Source: Setophaga petechia (lineage: Eukaryota > Chordata > Aves > Passeriformes > Parulidae). From it: a DNA stretch of 64,000 nucleotides. Positions 1 through 14,559 of this stretch are shown one piece after another. The stretch is taken from the NCBI GenBank assembly GCA_024362935.1, contig JANCRA010000012.1, forward strand, positions 124,001 to 188,000. Direction: 5' to 3'. The notes below the pieces were generated by a model. That model saw nothing but the letters and a program-made list of their open reading frames with translations, made no database searches and had not been told where the DNA came from. Within the stretch, counting starts at the first letter, position 1; each line of letters starts with the position of its first letter. A program made the translations under genes and the position numbers.

Positions 1-2949
1 TATGTCTGACAGATGTACTGCTGTGACTTGTAGAATAATTTTTTGACATAAAAAATTCACTATTATGGCATAACAGAGTAGCATTTTATTGTACATAGGA
101 TATTCCAAAGTGTTTAAATTTTCCAGCTACTTAGTCTAAGGTAGTTGGATAATGATTGTTTATTTTAAAATATCATTTTAAACAGTTACCCAAAATATTC
201 GTTTTCCTTGCTCTTTAACTAATTGGTAGTTTTTTTACTGTAAACTGTATTTTAGGAGATAAAAGTATGTATTTTTTGAAACTCTCATCACAATATTCAT
301 GTCACTGAAAGCTTGGCTGCCTGTTTTCTCTACAGACTTATGTAAATTTTCAGGGACCTTGTGTGAATGGAAGGAGTCTGAATTTGTGTCCATGGTAATC
401 TGTTCAATGTGTAGAGGAAGTTACAATGGCCTTAGCCCATGAAAAGGATCAGTTGTTTTCATGGAAAGCAGTCAAGACATGCTTTGAATTCAGATAGTCA
501 ACCTAATCAGAGCTGGACTTTGTTTCATAAGGGTTTCTCTTTGAAAGAGCTGAATGCTGGTCACCTGCTACAATCAAAATACATCATTCATCTGTAAAGG
601 GGCATAAAAATTTAACAGTTAGCTGAAGAATGGATACATCCCTGAAACAAAGGGAAGAAAGTCCTGCAGTAATTTAGAATCTCTACATGGGCATGTAGAA
701 GCATGAAAATGCCTCAGCTACTGGGGCTCATTACCTGCCTTCAGCCAGGGGCAGCTGAGTTCATTCTTACTGTGCTTCTTTAGGAGTGGGAATCCAGCAG
801 TGCTTGTCCTCACTGGCTTTCTGGCTGGAATGGGAGTCCTGCCTGGGCAGGACTGGCCAGTCCCAAATGTGGGAATTCAGAGTTGTGTCAGCCATCAGAG
901 GACATAGCAAGAATTCAAGTCTAGTCCTCCACCTCAGACAAAATGATTTTGCATGGTACAGCCCTGGTAAGAATAAAATGATTGAAACTATATTTCTCTT
1001 TTGTCTTTACTAAAAGAAATGATGTAACATTTGGTGGGTTTTCCCTGCATTTAAATGAAATCACAGTACAAATATTAGAAGTATAATTAGGCAACCTATA
1101 TTTATTTGGCTATTCAGCAAAGATTTAATTTGAAAGATTGACTAATACTTGTCTCAGCTTCATCTAGTTTCAGCTAGTGAAAGATCTTTCTGCTTCATAT
1201 CTTAATTAATCTTCTGCAGAATATTTCCAGAGATTAAAGGTATATTTGTATGAGGGATGGCTTGCTTTTGATGATGAGAAGGATGACAAGGTTAAAAACA
1301 GTAAATACAATAATGTAAGAAAATAAGCAGTTCAGTGTCTTTTATTCATGCAAGATTTTTTGCAATACCTATCAAGTGCTACTTGAATATTTTCCACATT
1401 ACCAATGTTAGCTAAATAAATTTCCCTTATTGTTGCATGAAGCTGTATTTAGAGAGCATTGTAACTACATTTCTTGGACTTCCTTGAATATGGCATTACC
1501 CAACAGCTTTACGGTGGGAGGTGGCAGATCTTTCAATGCAGAGCTCTGAATTAGGACACCAAGGACACCAGGTACTTACCCCTAATCCAACTTAAGAGCT
1601 GTAAATTCACAAAATTATTTTCATAAGAACTAATGTGCCCCGTGTGTCCAAACTTTTCCAAACAGTGGGGATGTTTGGACATTAAGACTGTAATGGGAAA
1701 CATGGTAGCTGCTCAAGGTGTAAGAGAGAAGACCTTTTCTTTCTCCATGGGAGCAGACAATAGCAGCAAGGATTTCCTTAAAAGTTGCAACAAAAGATAG
1801 AAGCATAGGCAGAGGTATAGTTAGGGAGTATCTCAGATGTTTTTACAGAGGAAATAGGGATCAAAGGCCAGATCAGGCTATTCTCTTGGTTCTCCAGGTG
1901 AAACACAATTGACCTGGAGAATAAAGCAGAATTTCTGGAAACTGTTTGGGGGAAAAAGCAATATTAACAATAATAAACACTTAAATAAAGCTTTGTAGAG
2001 TAATTGCATTGAACCATACAGTCAGAAATCACAGAATTGGAACATTGGAAAATGCTCTTGTTCACAACATAAAGGGACAAACTCTGCAGTATCAGTTAGG
2101 CCAAAATCTGCTCTATTAGGGTAGTGAAAGAGAGCATTGTCTAAAACCAGCATTTGCTCTTTGAACAAAGATTGCAGCACAAAAGTAAGCATCATGTGAT
2201 CCCAGTTCTATAAGGTAGCTGCAGCTGATGGATCTGAGATTTTTCCTTTTATTAGGCATATCCCTTCACAGTAATGTTTTGCTTCCCTGATGGAATTTCA
2301 GAGATCTAAGGGGCACATTGCTGAAGAGCATCTAGGGACATACTCCTGTGAAAGGAAGCAAGGGAAGAGCCAGTCATATCACTTTCTCCAGCAATCCTCT
2401 CAAAGTTAACTTCATTGTTTACCTGGACATAAAAGTAAATTGTCTGTCACTGAACAGTAAGTGATATTTATTTTAAGTTTAAATAGCACTTGTATTTTAT
2501 CTAGGCAAAATACTGTCACTGTTTCAAGCACCATGGATCATTTCATGTGTGGTATGCAAGTAGTTGGAATGGCCATGTTGGTCATCCCTGAATCCAGTAT
2601 TGTGTGACAGAGGCCAGTGCAGGGGTTTCAGAAGAATGGGCAGGAAATCAGTAAGGTAGAATTTAAATACTGCCCAATATTTTCTCGTATTTCTCATCTA
2701 TGCTAGGTGCCTTTCACAATGTGTTGTGATAAGACCAAGTATTCCTGATATCCTTACAGTTATTTCAGTCTTCATTTAGCTGTTATCCTGAGCAGTTTCT
2801 TGCAGTGATAATTGCCTAGACAGATGTGAATAAAGTGAATCCTTTCACTGCTTTTCTTATTTTCAGCCACCTCATTAATGCCCCCAGGTGTTCTTGTTCT
2901 TCCAAAGAGAGGGGAACAGAAGTCCCCAGTCTTCCTCTTAGCAACATTC

Positions 2950-3170
2950 ATTACTCTTTGTATTTGTTTTCTTTCCAAAACAAGCATTCCTAACTTTTTC
3001 CATCTCCTTATCTAGAACTTTTCCATGGCCACTTTCATCAATGTTCCCTCTCACCCATGTTATTGTGCTTCATTGTTTTCAAGAAGGCAAGTTCAGTACA
3101 GAATGCATTTTTCCAGATGGAGCCACACTGATGATTTGTTTTAAGTGGCAATAATATTTTTTCTTCACCA
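2950..3170 (-). mobile_element. Possible ancient, degraded CR1-like LINE remnant
   Basis: Read on the plus strand, phrases such as 'catctccttatctagaactt' followed by 'ttccatggcc' resemble the antisense of the 3' region of old CR1 LINEs, where 'tctcctcatacggaagctgttccata' is typical. Around 3117-3165 there is a further weak resemblance. The similarity is low and the borders are guesses. It could be chance resemblance in T-rich sequence. Confidence 0.3.
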
Positions 3171-3964
3171 TTTCTCAAATATTTCCAAATTTAGGCTTGG
3201 ACTCCAGCTATACATTGAATCAAGAACTTGATTTAGCTGTCCAGGGATGCCCTGGTCTGTGCTATCAGCTGATAAAATTAATTATTTTAATTAAACCAAC
3301 AAAGTAAGAGCAGGAGTCTGTTTCTGTGCTTTTTTTCAATTACTTTTTGCTGCTACTTTTGTCACAGCTAACCATCATTTGGCATTGTTACACATTTTCC
3401 TTGCCTGTTACAGCTCTTTGAATTTCTTGAAACCATAGTCTTACCTAATCTGATTAAATGAAACCTCAGTGCATCACAGCATTTTGCTATGTCCTCTTGG
3501 ATCTTATAACCATTTTGCTTTCTGGAAAATTAATAGGCATTTTGAAGAAATGTTGCATTGCTATTTAAACTGGAAGTATTTCTATTTTGGGGAACTCTTT
3601 AAAAAGCTTGTACATTTAATTAGTAAATGTAGGTGTCATTGTACTATTTTGCCACCCGTGCTGTCCCTTGAATGTCAATCTGAATTATGGTGCCATCATC
3701 TCTCTTTAATGACTCATCTGCTGTTCACTGGGTAACCTGTCTGCTGTGCATATTAGAAGAAAGGCTTTGGCTTGTTTGTGTTCAAGAGGTGCTTTTCAGA
3801 TTTGCACCAGCAGTGTTACTCTAAGCTTTGTCCTGCTGGGCCATTTACCCATTTTAAATGTGGCCATTGATGTCACACTGATTTGTTACATTGTGCTGAT
3901 TATTTCATCCTGCTCCCCTTTAGGAATTCAATTTGCTTTTCTTTTCTAGCCTTTGTGACATAGC

Positions 3965-4002
3965 CACATACATATATATTTATATATAAAATATATATAT
4001 TT

Positions 4003-4036
<34 letters not shown>

Positions 4037-4054
4037 TATATTTATATATATACA
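3965..4054. repeat. TA-rich simple repeat
   Basis: About 90 bases made almost only of A and T, alternating (TA)n runs with TATATTTA-type interruptions. It is a low-complexity microsatellite. Length in other individuals is expected to vary, and the assembled length may be unreliable. Confidence 0.9.
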
Positions 4055-7000
4055 GCATATCTGTTATTAAGGCTCAGACTTGTTCTTTTAGAGTCAGCTG
4101 CATGTTCTTCTCCTCTCAGCAGTTTTATTTTCCACAAGGCAGTCTCCAGTGCCTGGAAGTTTAAACCTTCCTTGCTCACTCAAAGAAGTGAGTTTTAGCA
4201 CTCTTCATTTTGTCTGTTTGGGCCTGCACCCTTAAATTGAAGCATTTATAAGAAAACAAGCAGAGAGAGAGCTTCTTCTAAGGCTATAGGTAAACTTCCA
4301 GGCTGTTCCCTATTCATAGTTCTGCATTGCTAGGCGGGATATGTAAGTCAGGCTTCCTCCCCAGCACAATGGCAGAAGTGTCTAAATGGCCCTGGGACAA
4401 AGCGCCCTAATTATGTGCCCGAGGAGTGCTCGCAGCAGACACTCTGAATCCAGCCTATTGAAGTTTTTCTGTACCATAAAACCTTCATATAAATATTCAT
4501 AAGAGAGTGGGGGACAGGCAGACATGCTTCACAAGCTGCTAATTAATGCCTTTACCCATGGTTTTATTGCTCTACACCTTAACCAAGGACAGGATGAGTT
4601 TATCAAGGGCCTTTGAGGATTTGGGGAGCCTGCAGTGGGAGTTCAGTGTTAAAATCCTCTTCTGGTACTAATTCTTTATCACTGGAGAGCCAAAACCTCT
4701 TAGTTCTGTTGGAAGTTGAGATCTGAACTGGCAAAGAGTTTAGGCAGCTGAATTCCCAATGAAGGAGTGACTTTATCTGTTCTGGTGTAAATTCACAAGC
4801 CTCTTTAGTGCATTGAAACCTAAGTACAAGATTCAAGCATGCTCATGCTACTAACTTACCATACATTTTTAGATAATGTTTCCCTGATTGTGGTTGCTGT
4901 TTATTAATGGAGCAATTAATTTATTTATTTACTGGCTATAAAAAAAATTCAATCCTGGTGCATAAGTAATTGCATGTTCTTCTAGTTAGGTACATTGTAT
5001 TTAACTTCTTAATATTTCAGTGTTTAGTTTGCAATATAAATTTGCCTATGAATCACAGTGACATTCCCAGGCTTCCAGATTTTCATTTCAAAGATTTAAT
5101 TTCTCACTATTAGAAAGTCATAGTCAATTTGCAGTTGGTTATTGAGTGTTGACATCTGACTGCCACAAGTATGAACTTTCAGTTGTATTGAACTAATGGG
5201 AACCTAGGAGGAGTTCTGCAACAGGATTCTCAGCTCAAACTGTGTTACACACTCAGTGTAGGATTGCAAGTAACAAGAGGTCAGAACCTCCATTTTGTGG
5301 TTCAGTGCACAAATTAAGGCTTTTCATGGAGTGCCACCACCACCTGAGACCTGTGAAAATGCTTTTTACTGCCTTAGCAAAAGATTGGCTTAAATGGGGA
5401 AATGGTTACTGCAGGAAGATGGAATTTCATGTTTACAGTGATTTTTCAGACCACGTTTCTATCATTTTATGGGGCTATTATTTCCACATTTTGGGTCAAA
5501 TCTTGCTTAACTCAGTTTATGGCTCCTGACAGAGCTGGCATTAGAACTGATAGCATATGAACTAAAAAATAATGTTGTGGGTTTGTTTTTCTGAGTAATA
5601 ATAAGAAGCCAAAATATTGACATTTAACCTGCCCATATTGACTTTAAATTTTTTGGAGTGAACTTCTGAATAGCTGAAGTGAAATGATAGAATGATATCC
5701 CACCAAAAACAGAGGTCATATTGATTAAACTTGGGACTCTGTGTCCTTGGTAGCTGTAAAATCTGGTTGAGAATTATGGGAACCTCAATCCCACCCAACA
5801 GCACCACACCCTCCTCATCAGTCAGCCCCTTCCAACTGCTGCCATCTCAAGATCTGGGAAAAATTATGGCTATTAATTTTTTTTCTGATCTTTGTGACAT
5901 GCACTTCTTTTTTTCCAGTAATATCCTGGTTTAGGTTGTGCCACAGAGGCTAAATTCAATATACATTTCAAATGTATTGTGGTGAAATCTCATTTAGAGA
6001 TAGTACTTGGACTGTACTTAGAGTCAACAGGTATGGTTTGGCTTATTCAACAGTGAGATTCCAAAGGATTTTGTAATTTTATACAGCAGGAATCAGACTG
6101 AAAAGTGACACTTTGGCAAAAGACAGACACCCAAGTCCCAAGTTACCAAAGTCCTGAAAATGCTGAGAAATACCTGACTTTATTGATACTTCACTTCTTT
6201 CCCTGAAAGTCTCCTGAATGCTCAAAATTCTGCTTTAGAGTTTGCTATAAGTTTTTTAATCCAGATGGCAAGGAGCTGCCTGGAGTCTTTTTCATACCTA
6301 ACACATAGCTAGTTTTAAAAATTAATGATCTTTCAGGCATCCTTTAAAAATTAAACATTATCAGAATAGGTTAAAATACACATTTGTAGTGTTAACCTCC
6401 ATGTAAGCTGTTGCTGATTCTAATTTTCCTTTTCACTGCATTCTGCTGGCTTCAAAACTCCATGAGTATCAGGAGACAGGTTCTTCCCCCTCTGACTGGG
6501 GAGAGGTGAATCTGTGGGGCTATTGCTCCTTAAAAGCACACGAAAGGCAAGGACAAGGCATCTGCAGGGGCAGAGGGAAGGTACTGCCCTGTGCTCATGG
6601 CAAGGGGAGCTGTGGACCTGAAGGGTAAAAGGCAGCCTAGATTATGTATCCACTCAGTGTATTGTTAAATACCGTATCATGAATGAGTTTTAAATTGCAT
6701 CATTCTGATTATTTTCTCTGTGATCTCCCTTATGCCACTATATTAATAATTCTGCTGAAGTCTAGTAAAAATAGAAAATTATTAAAAAATCATAACACAA
6801 AACCATATTTATATGTCTTTGTTTTGACTTTGGTTTGTGTTTCTGGTGTGCCAGTCTTTGTCACATTTTTCTCTGTCCTCTCTATCAATCATGAGACACT
6901 GTTTTCTTTTACAAATGATGTGTTTCAGTGATGAGTTGCAATAAGGAAATTACTAAAAGAAAAGAGTAAACATGAGGTTTAAAACATTATGTTATCATAA

Positions 7001-8110
7001 GGGAGAACAATATGTGTGTGTATGTATTTATATACCCCTTTTTGACAAATTCTTGTAGATGAACATTTATGCAGACATACTGATGCACATGTATGATATA
7101 ATTGTTAGGATTTGTCAAAAAATGGTAGGTTGCATATTGGTTTATATGTTTTTATTTGTTTTGTTTTCATTATGTTCATATATTTGTTATGAAATAGACA
7201 TATTTTTAGAGATATGCAGTGGGTATTGGGTTTTCATGATGAGCTTTGGAATTTTTCTGTCTTGATGTTGTGGTGTGTAGTTCCCTCAAGGGAGTAGAAT
7301 GATGTTGGTATTGTTTTATAAAAGGTACGTGGCATAATCCCTAGAGTTATTGCAATACTTATAAGAAAATCATTCAGAGCAACCTCTCTCTTCCCCATGG
7401 TTATTGAAAAATAATTTCATTGAGACTGTAATATGACTGGAGGGATAATGGTTGAGTAGAATTTGCAATTTCTGCATCAAATAAATGGGAAAGGAAAATA
7501 TATAATTATTAAAGAATTTCTCCTGTGAGAAATGTCCTTCTCTCAATACCCCCTCCACCAGCATCTTCAAAGGATCCAGTCTAAGGCTGTTCATTCAGGT
7601 CCCCAAGATGATTGTAGCCACTGAAATATTTTGCAAAATACAAAGTTTATAACAGCTTGACTTCTCAATGCCTACTGTGCTAAAAAAGCATTTATTTCAG
7701 TAAATGCTCCTTTGAGGCAGCTTGCATAAAGTTTACTCTCGAGAGTTTCAGATAAATATTGCCGAAGATTTAGATCTTTCTGGTTGGTAGCTGCTAATAT
7801 TAATGGACAGAGAGGCATTGAAGATACATAGTATTTAAAAAAAACCTCCACAACTTTCCAAAAGCCAGTTAAATGTGGACTTTGGGATTTTGGATATGGG
7901 AGTTAAATTTGTTCCAGTTTTCATTGCACTTTTTTCACAGCATTTCCTGTTTGCTGGAAAGAGAATTGTGAATGTTTTTACACTTAGGTGTGCAATATAA
8001 GAAGCAGTGCTCATATTCTTCACTCTTAATTATATTTATTACAGTACTTGACACATTATTTTACTAGAAATTGTGATCATTTGAGTTATTAGAATACCTG
8101 GAATGTTGAA

Positions 8111-8182
8111 GAGGATTATGCAAATAAAATTATATTACCTTTAATATAAGAGGATTATGCAAATAAAATTATATTACCTTTA
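8111..8182. repeat. Two-copy direct tandem duplication, period 39 bp
   Basis: Bases 8111-8143 and 8150-8182 are identical over 33 bp, separated by 6 bp. Each copy holds a perfect POU octamer, ATGCAAAT, at 8118-8125 and 8157-8164. The identity of the copies suggests a recent duplication or slippage event. Confidence 0.9.
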
Positions 8183-11100
8183 CTATTTATGTATAAAGAA
8201 AGTTCAGTTATTTTTATCTCCTTCTTACTGCTCTGGTACTGCTGTAAGAGAAATAAATTAATTTTGAAATCAAATGTCTGTAATTTCCCTGACATGATTA
8301 ATTTCTTGTTTGTTCATGTCTGGTCTGGATTTACTTTTTATTTGTATGATTCCATGAATTTACACGTGTTGCATTAAAAGACTCTCTGGGTATGGGGAAA
8401 ATAATCTGGGTAGCAACAGAGTTATAAAAGAGTATATGTTAGGAATCACTCCTTGGTACCTGCTTGTTTTTCAATATCAATTCCAATTTCTGTCATAAAC
8501 ACCACCTTGCCTCAGTTCATACATGGGACAATGGTGTAACATTTTGGGGAATTGCAGTCTTCCTAAGTCCCTCCTGGTTTTGACTTTGGACAGGATTTTA
8601 GGTGCTTCAGCAGCAATCTAGTCCTGTAGTTTTGAAAGGTTTTCTCATTCTGCAGGTCTTTAAATTATTGATAAATCTTTGTGCCTAGCCCAGGGGGTTC
8701 ACAGGCACCTAATTTCATTTACCTGTGCCTGTTCAAAGATAATCACTGGTAAGTATCACTCTCCCATCTAAAACTGTCTTGTTACCTTGGTTTCAGTGAG
8801 CAGACACTTCAAGACTATGTTGGTGACCAGAGAAGCCCTAAAGTTTGCTACAGATAATGCTTTTTCTGTTGGGAAATGGCTGTGTGGGAGGCTGAACTCT
8901 ATCAGACTGTTTGGTGTACAAGATTCCAGGTGGAAGGAGACATCTGACATTTCCTACTACTTTGACTGTAGTCAGAGTGAAGGTGGCAGCCTGTAATTTA
9001 ACCATGTTGAATCATACCCCAGAGTATCCCTCCCAGTTTCCACTGGCTGCTTAGGAAATTCAGGGCCACTCTAAACCTCAGCATGTAAAATTCCAGAGTA
9101 GTAGAACCTAAATTGGTCAAACTGGAGTCCATGTTACCTTTGCATGTACAAATGTGTTGGAAAATCCTGATTAAATGAGATTTATAAACCTTAGCTGGTG
9201 CCATGGGCATTATTTTTTTAATTCATGGCACTATTGACTGTAAAGTTGTGATAGGTGAACTAAGCAGTGTACCTAATTAATACTCTGGTGCTTAATAATA
9301 GCTACTTTTAAATTAAAACAGTCAATGTTTTTATTCTACTTTTTCTTCTAATTTTTTTTAACTTAAACACAATTTGTGTTAGTAAATAAATATAACAATG
9401 GCCAAATTGTAAGAAGATTTTTATTTTGGTTTTATATTTAGTGCAGGAAAAGTCTCACTTGTCAATGTGTATTGGGATGAGCAGCCTGCACTCAAGTGTG
9501 ATGGAGGGAACTGACTCTCTTTATATATACCTGATCGTGTACCAAAGCCTGAAATAAGCCTACACACAAGAAAATGTGGGTGAAAACAGATTTTTAAATT
9601 TCTAAAGGTGGGAGAGTTCTCAGACAGGTCTTCACAGAAGACTTAGACACTTTGACATTCAGAGAAAAAGAATATATGAAATTGTAGAGGAGGGTTATTA
9701 AAGTATTTTTGTGTTGTTAAGAATTTTACAGATGGCATTACAGAATGAAGTACATTCATAAAAAGAGGGGGGCCTTACTTGGCACATGTAGATCATTCTG
9801 CTAATGGGATTTATAGTTAGCTACTCTCTTTTAAAACCTCAAGACTGTTACCAAGTTGGGTTCTGAATCTTCTCATTTCTTCTGTCAGTATAAATTAGAG
9901 TTATTTCAGTTGAGGCAATGAAGCTACACCATCATAAGATTGATGAAAGATATAGAAGTGAATTCTGTGACAATCCTGTCAATGAAAGAGGCTAAAATAA
10001 GTAAATTAAAATTGTGAAAGAAGCACTCCATTTATCATCAGATGTGATATTGCACAGTTTTACCTCTGTTTAACGTTCTCAGAAGCAGAACCTGTGTAAT
10101 GAAACTCTATCCAATAATCTATTTAATTGTATTCTATTCATATTTGACAAGCACTGATCATCTCTTTTTTTAATTACATGTAGCTTCTTTTTTTAAATTT
10201 ATTATTATGCCATTTTGGCAGTTTTTCTTCCTCTCTGTGACTTCTTTGCAGCAATTTTTTCTGGTGTCTCACTTTTTAGCCACTAGCCATGCACAGATTC
10301 TCTTTCAACTACCCTGTATAAGCATTGCTGTTACCATACCATTTAAGTTTGTTCTACAATTCCTAATTCTTCTTCAATGAAGATATGTGTATCTTAATCT
10401 GCAAATAAGCTACTTGCCTGATAACCTGTCTTTGTTAATAAGCAATGCCAACTGACAAGGCAAGCGGATTAAAAGAGGGCAAATATGCAATGAGAATTTC
10501 CTAGTATAATCCTCCCAATTTCATCAATAGACTCAGTGAGCCAAAAGTGGTGTCACTGTGTTTAAGAAGTGTTTGTGGATTTCTCCTTCACAGATTTTAT
10601 AATAATTCCCAAACCTGTGTAATCTCTGATATTCATAGCTTCCCACTTCTGCTGTCAGTAATACCAGTGTACATAGCTGAGCTCTCATGAGACACAATTG
10701 GCTTGAAACAAGAGCCTCTATGTTCCTCAAAGAGAAGATTATCTCAGTTTTCAGTGATTGCTCATCCTTGCTGCTGTTCTGAGAGTTCCTGTGCACTTCC
10801 TTGGCCTAAGAACCATGCACTGAATCTTCCCCATGTAAATTGGAATTTTAATACTGACAAAGCCCTTATCTCCATGACTATACTAAATCATTGCCATGAT
10901 CCACTTATACCAGATGAACACTTATGACTTTGGAATCTATCCTCTTTGCTTTCGAATTAGATTTTAGCTGGAAAATACTGAATGGACCGTGTATTACAGG
11001 ACCAAATCATGTTTGTAATCTAAATGCATAGTTCCTAATGTCTACCCATACTGCACATGCAGAACACCAGTGTCCTATTTGTAGATCTCACTAATGCTGA

Positions 11101-14100
11101 CATTACTTAATGTATCCCAGTTCCCATAAATAAGTGCTTCTGGTGTCAGAATCTCATAAATCCCAGCTCCACTGCAGGTGCAACTCACAAGTTCAGGCTG
11201 AATGGAGGCAAAACCACAAGGAGGTTGTCCCTTTTTCCTCTTGAGTCTGGCAGCTCGTATGTCTTGACACTGCTGTGGCACAAAGGACATAAAGGGTAAA
11301 ATTACAGTATCCTGGGTATAAATGTCAGCCCCAGATTATGCCTGAGCTTGTATCCTTTGTAGCAAAGCAGAACGTGGAGTGCAGCATCCCCAGACTCTCA
11401 AGCAGTGTCCTTAGAAAGCCCTTTTATGCCAAGGCTTAGGAGAGGGATCTCTGGTGGATACTTGGAGCTTGTTGCCTCAGCATCTCTGAGAGGAATTTCT
11501 CCAATAGAATTCAGAGGTTTAAGGTCCCATTTCCTCTATGTAGGCTCTTTTTTTCTGGCACAGATTGTCACATCAACAGGATCTCCCTCGCAGAAAATTC
11601 TTTCTGTTAATCATTAAAGCTAATAATTTTTCACCTTTAGATATGCCTATTGAGGATTAGAATGTTTCATTCATGGCACTAAATCAAAAGAAACTCAACT
11701 GAGGCCAGTAAATACAAAAGGAATATCAGACTCATGTCAGAAAGAAGAAAATCTGGTTATTTATACTTTTTAGACAGGAAAAAGTATCTCTGAGATCTTA
11801 TTACTCCTAGCACTATGCTTTAACCAGAGATCATGTTCTCTCTTTGCCCTTGTGACTGAACATGAGACAGGGTCAGTCACAAATCAGTCTGTCCTGCTAC
11901 CCGTGAATTGCAGGGAAGCACTTGCCACCATTATTTCTGATTTCATGGGCCTTGGGCGCTGGGGCACACACTGTTTCAACAGAACATAAAATAAACAAGT
12001 CTTACAGCCTCAGACAGAAACATTTGACTTTGAAGGAGGGTAGTAAAAGGGGGAGAAAAAGCATTTAATGATATCTTGCATGTCTCCTTAACAGACATAG
12101 AAGGATAACCATAAAACTGTTCAAAACATGATCCCAAAACCAAGCTTCCCTGTTCTGTGAATAAATCAACAATTTATAGAAACATGTTCAATCTCTTCCT
12201 GGAAACAAAAAAGAATATTTGGTATTTTTTGCTTCATAAAGCAGCAACTCATCCAATAAAATTCTAACTATTTTAGGCACTGGCTGTAGACGTCAGTCAG
12301 TGTCACAGGAGTCATGCAGACTGTCAAGCTGATCAAGCTCAATCATATCATATATTTACGCATAAAACCACAAACTTGACATCAGTTTTGCCTTTTTTTT
12401 TTTTGTGAGTTCTTCCCATCTTCATTTAAATCAAATGGGAGGAATTTAAATACAGTATTTAAACAGAAGTACCTGCTGTCATACATCATCAGCAAAAGGG
12501 ATGTTGATTTGTTAGCTTTAAATAAAATAAAAGTAAAAAATAAAATAATTTCTTTCCATCTGATCTCTACACTGTAAGCTGTTTAACCTGACAGTTTACA
12601 CAGCAATAGAATGCATGGTTGTGTTTCCCAGGGCAATTTACACCAGCAGCTCAAAGGAACCATTGCTGCATAGCTCAACCTCACACTCACACAGCACTTT
12701 CCTCCACCATTCATGATAGCTATGAATCTTCAGTCCCAGATGAAATTTGCTTTTCTTCCCTAGTTTTGCCACGTATTTAAAGTACAAAGAGACAAGACCA
12801 AACCACTGAAAGTCTCTGCAGATGCAAGTAGGTTCATGGCTGTGAATGTGCTGTGGAGAGGCTGTGGACACACAGCAGGTGAATAACAGAGGAAAGAGGG
12901 TGTATCAACTCCTGACACCTCCTGGAATCTTCAAAAATTTTCTGTAAGATTTACTGGGTCTATAAGACCAAACAAGTGAACCTTGCCCATTTTTTTCTTT
13001 TTCATTGAAACTATCACTCCCTGTTCATCAGAACTCCCTATGAAATTTAAAAAGTAGTGGGAAACTCTTATCCCCAGGTCCTGCTTAGTTTGCATGTGAC
13101 TTCAGGAAGTAACAATTAGGAGGACAATGGATAAAGGAGGAAAATGGAGACATTAACTGACAGCTGTGAATCACAATTTACACAACTTTCTTTTCCATAA
13201 TTAATTGAATGACCGGGCATAATGCACATTGACTTGGAAATGTGGTCCAAAGACACCTTTGGTGAATGTAAATCCTTTTCCACTGTCCTTACTTACCTGT
13301 GAGATTTGATCTTAGTCAGGAGTGAAAGCTGTGTATTGTTACAAGGGATAGTTTGGTATTTTTGGCAGGGAGGGAGAAGGAGAAGAGAAAAATATTAAAG
13401 GACAGTCACATCACATGGAGGAGGTAGAAGTCTGGTTAAGTTAATAAAACATGGGCTTCATTTAGGTAGCAGAAAGTCACTGTAAGACACATAAACACAT
13501 AAACTTGCAAATAGGAACTATGATTTAACATCCTGTAACCAGTACTGCATTTCTGCATGAGAGAAAAAGAAATGAATGTTATGAAATTGTTTCATTAAAT
13601 TATTTATTGCAGAGTATGAGCCGAATTCTGTGGCATTTTTCTCAAGGAAGCAATCCATATATGTGTTCAGCATGCTTGAGGGCAAATATTTCTTAGATTC
13701 TAAGTTGTATTGTACTTCTCTAGAACAGTAATGACAGTTTATATTATGGCTCTAGAAATAATGATCTCAAAAAACATGTATCTGCAATTTACATGCTTTA
13801 GTAATTATTAGGGGGCATAGTCATCTATTTGCCCATATCACTCTGTTGCTAGAATTGCCCTAGGACTGGCATAAAAAGAATAACAGTGAAGGTTATTCAG
13901 TAGTCAGAGCAAGTCAATGAGCATTTATATACTTAGATATTTCTCTCTAGAAAAAACTAACATCATTTAAAAGTAACTAGTATCTAACCTTCTCTCTCCA
14001 TCAATTTTATGGCCATATAAGTAATATTTTAGCTATAATTATACCAATGATAGAACACAATGAAAATAATTTGAATATTTTAGAATATTGATATTCAAAT

Positions 14101-14307
14101 GTTGAATAATTTTAGAATATTTTATTCATTACCTTTAACATTTATCTTGTATCAGCAGTACAAACAAAGTTACAGAAGTCATGTGAAGTCCTGACAACAC
14201 TGAAGCAAAAGTTTAACTGTCATTGACATCCTGGTTATCTAGAATGGTTCTTTCAAATGACATGACAAAACAGGATTTCTTCGTGGCAGAGTTGTATTCA
14301 TTTTAAA

Positions 14308-14559
14308 AGGGAGGGAGGGAGGAAGGAGGGGAGGAAGGAAGGAAGGAAGGAAGGAGGGGAGGAAGGAAGGAAGGAAGGAAGGAAGGAAGGAAGGAAGGAA
14401 GGAAGGAAGGAAGGAAGGAAGGAAGGAAGGAAGGAAGGAAGGAAGGAAGGAAGGAAGGAAGGAAGGAAGGAAGGAAGGAAGGAAGGAAGGAAGGAAGGAA
14501 GGAAGGAAGGAAGGAAGGAAGGAAGGAAGGAAGGAAGGAAGGAAGGAAGGAAGGAAGGA
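14308..14559. repeat. GGAA tetranucleotide microsatellite (polypurine tract)
   Basis: About 250 bases of uninterrupted purine on the plus strand. The first ~50 bases are GGGA/GGAA mixtures; after that comes an almost perfect (GGAA)n run of roughly 50 units. It ends 230 bases before the first coding exon seen. Tracts like this are highly mutable, can form triplex (H-DNA), and hold GGAA, the core of ETS-family binding sites. A functional role here is inference. Confidence 0.97.
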
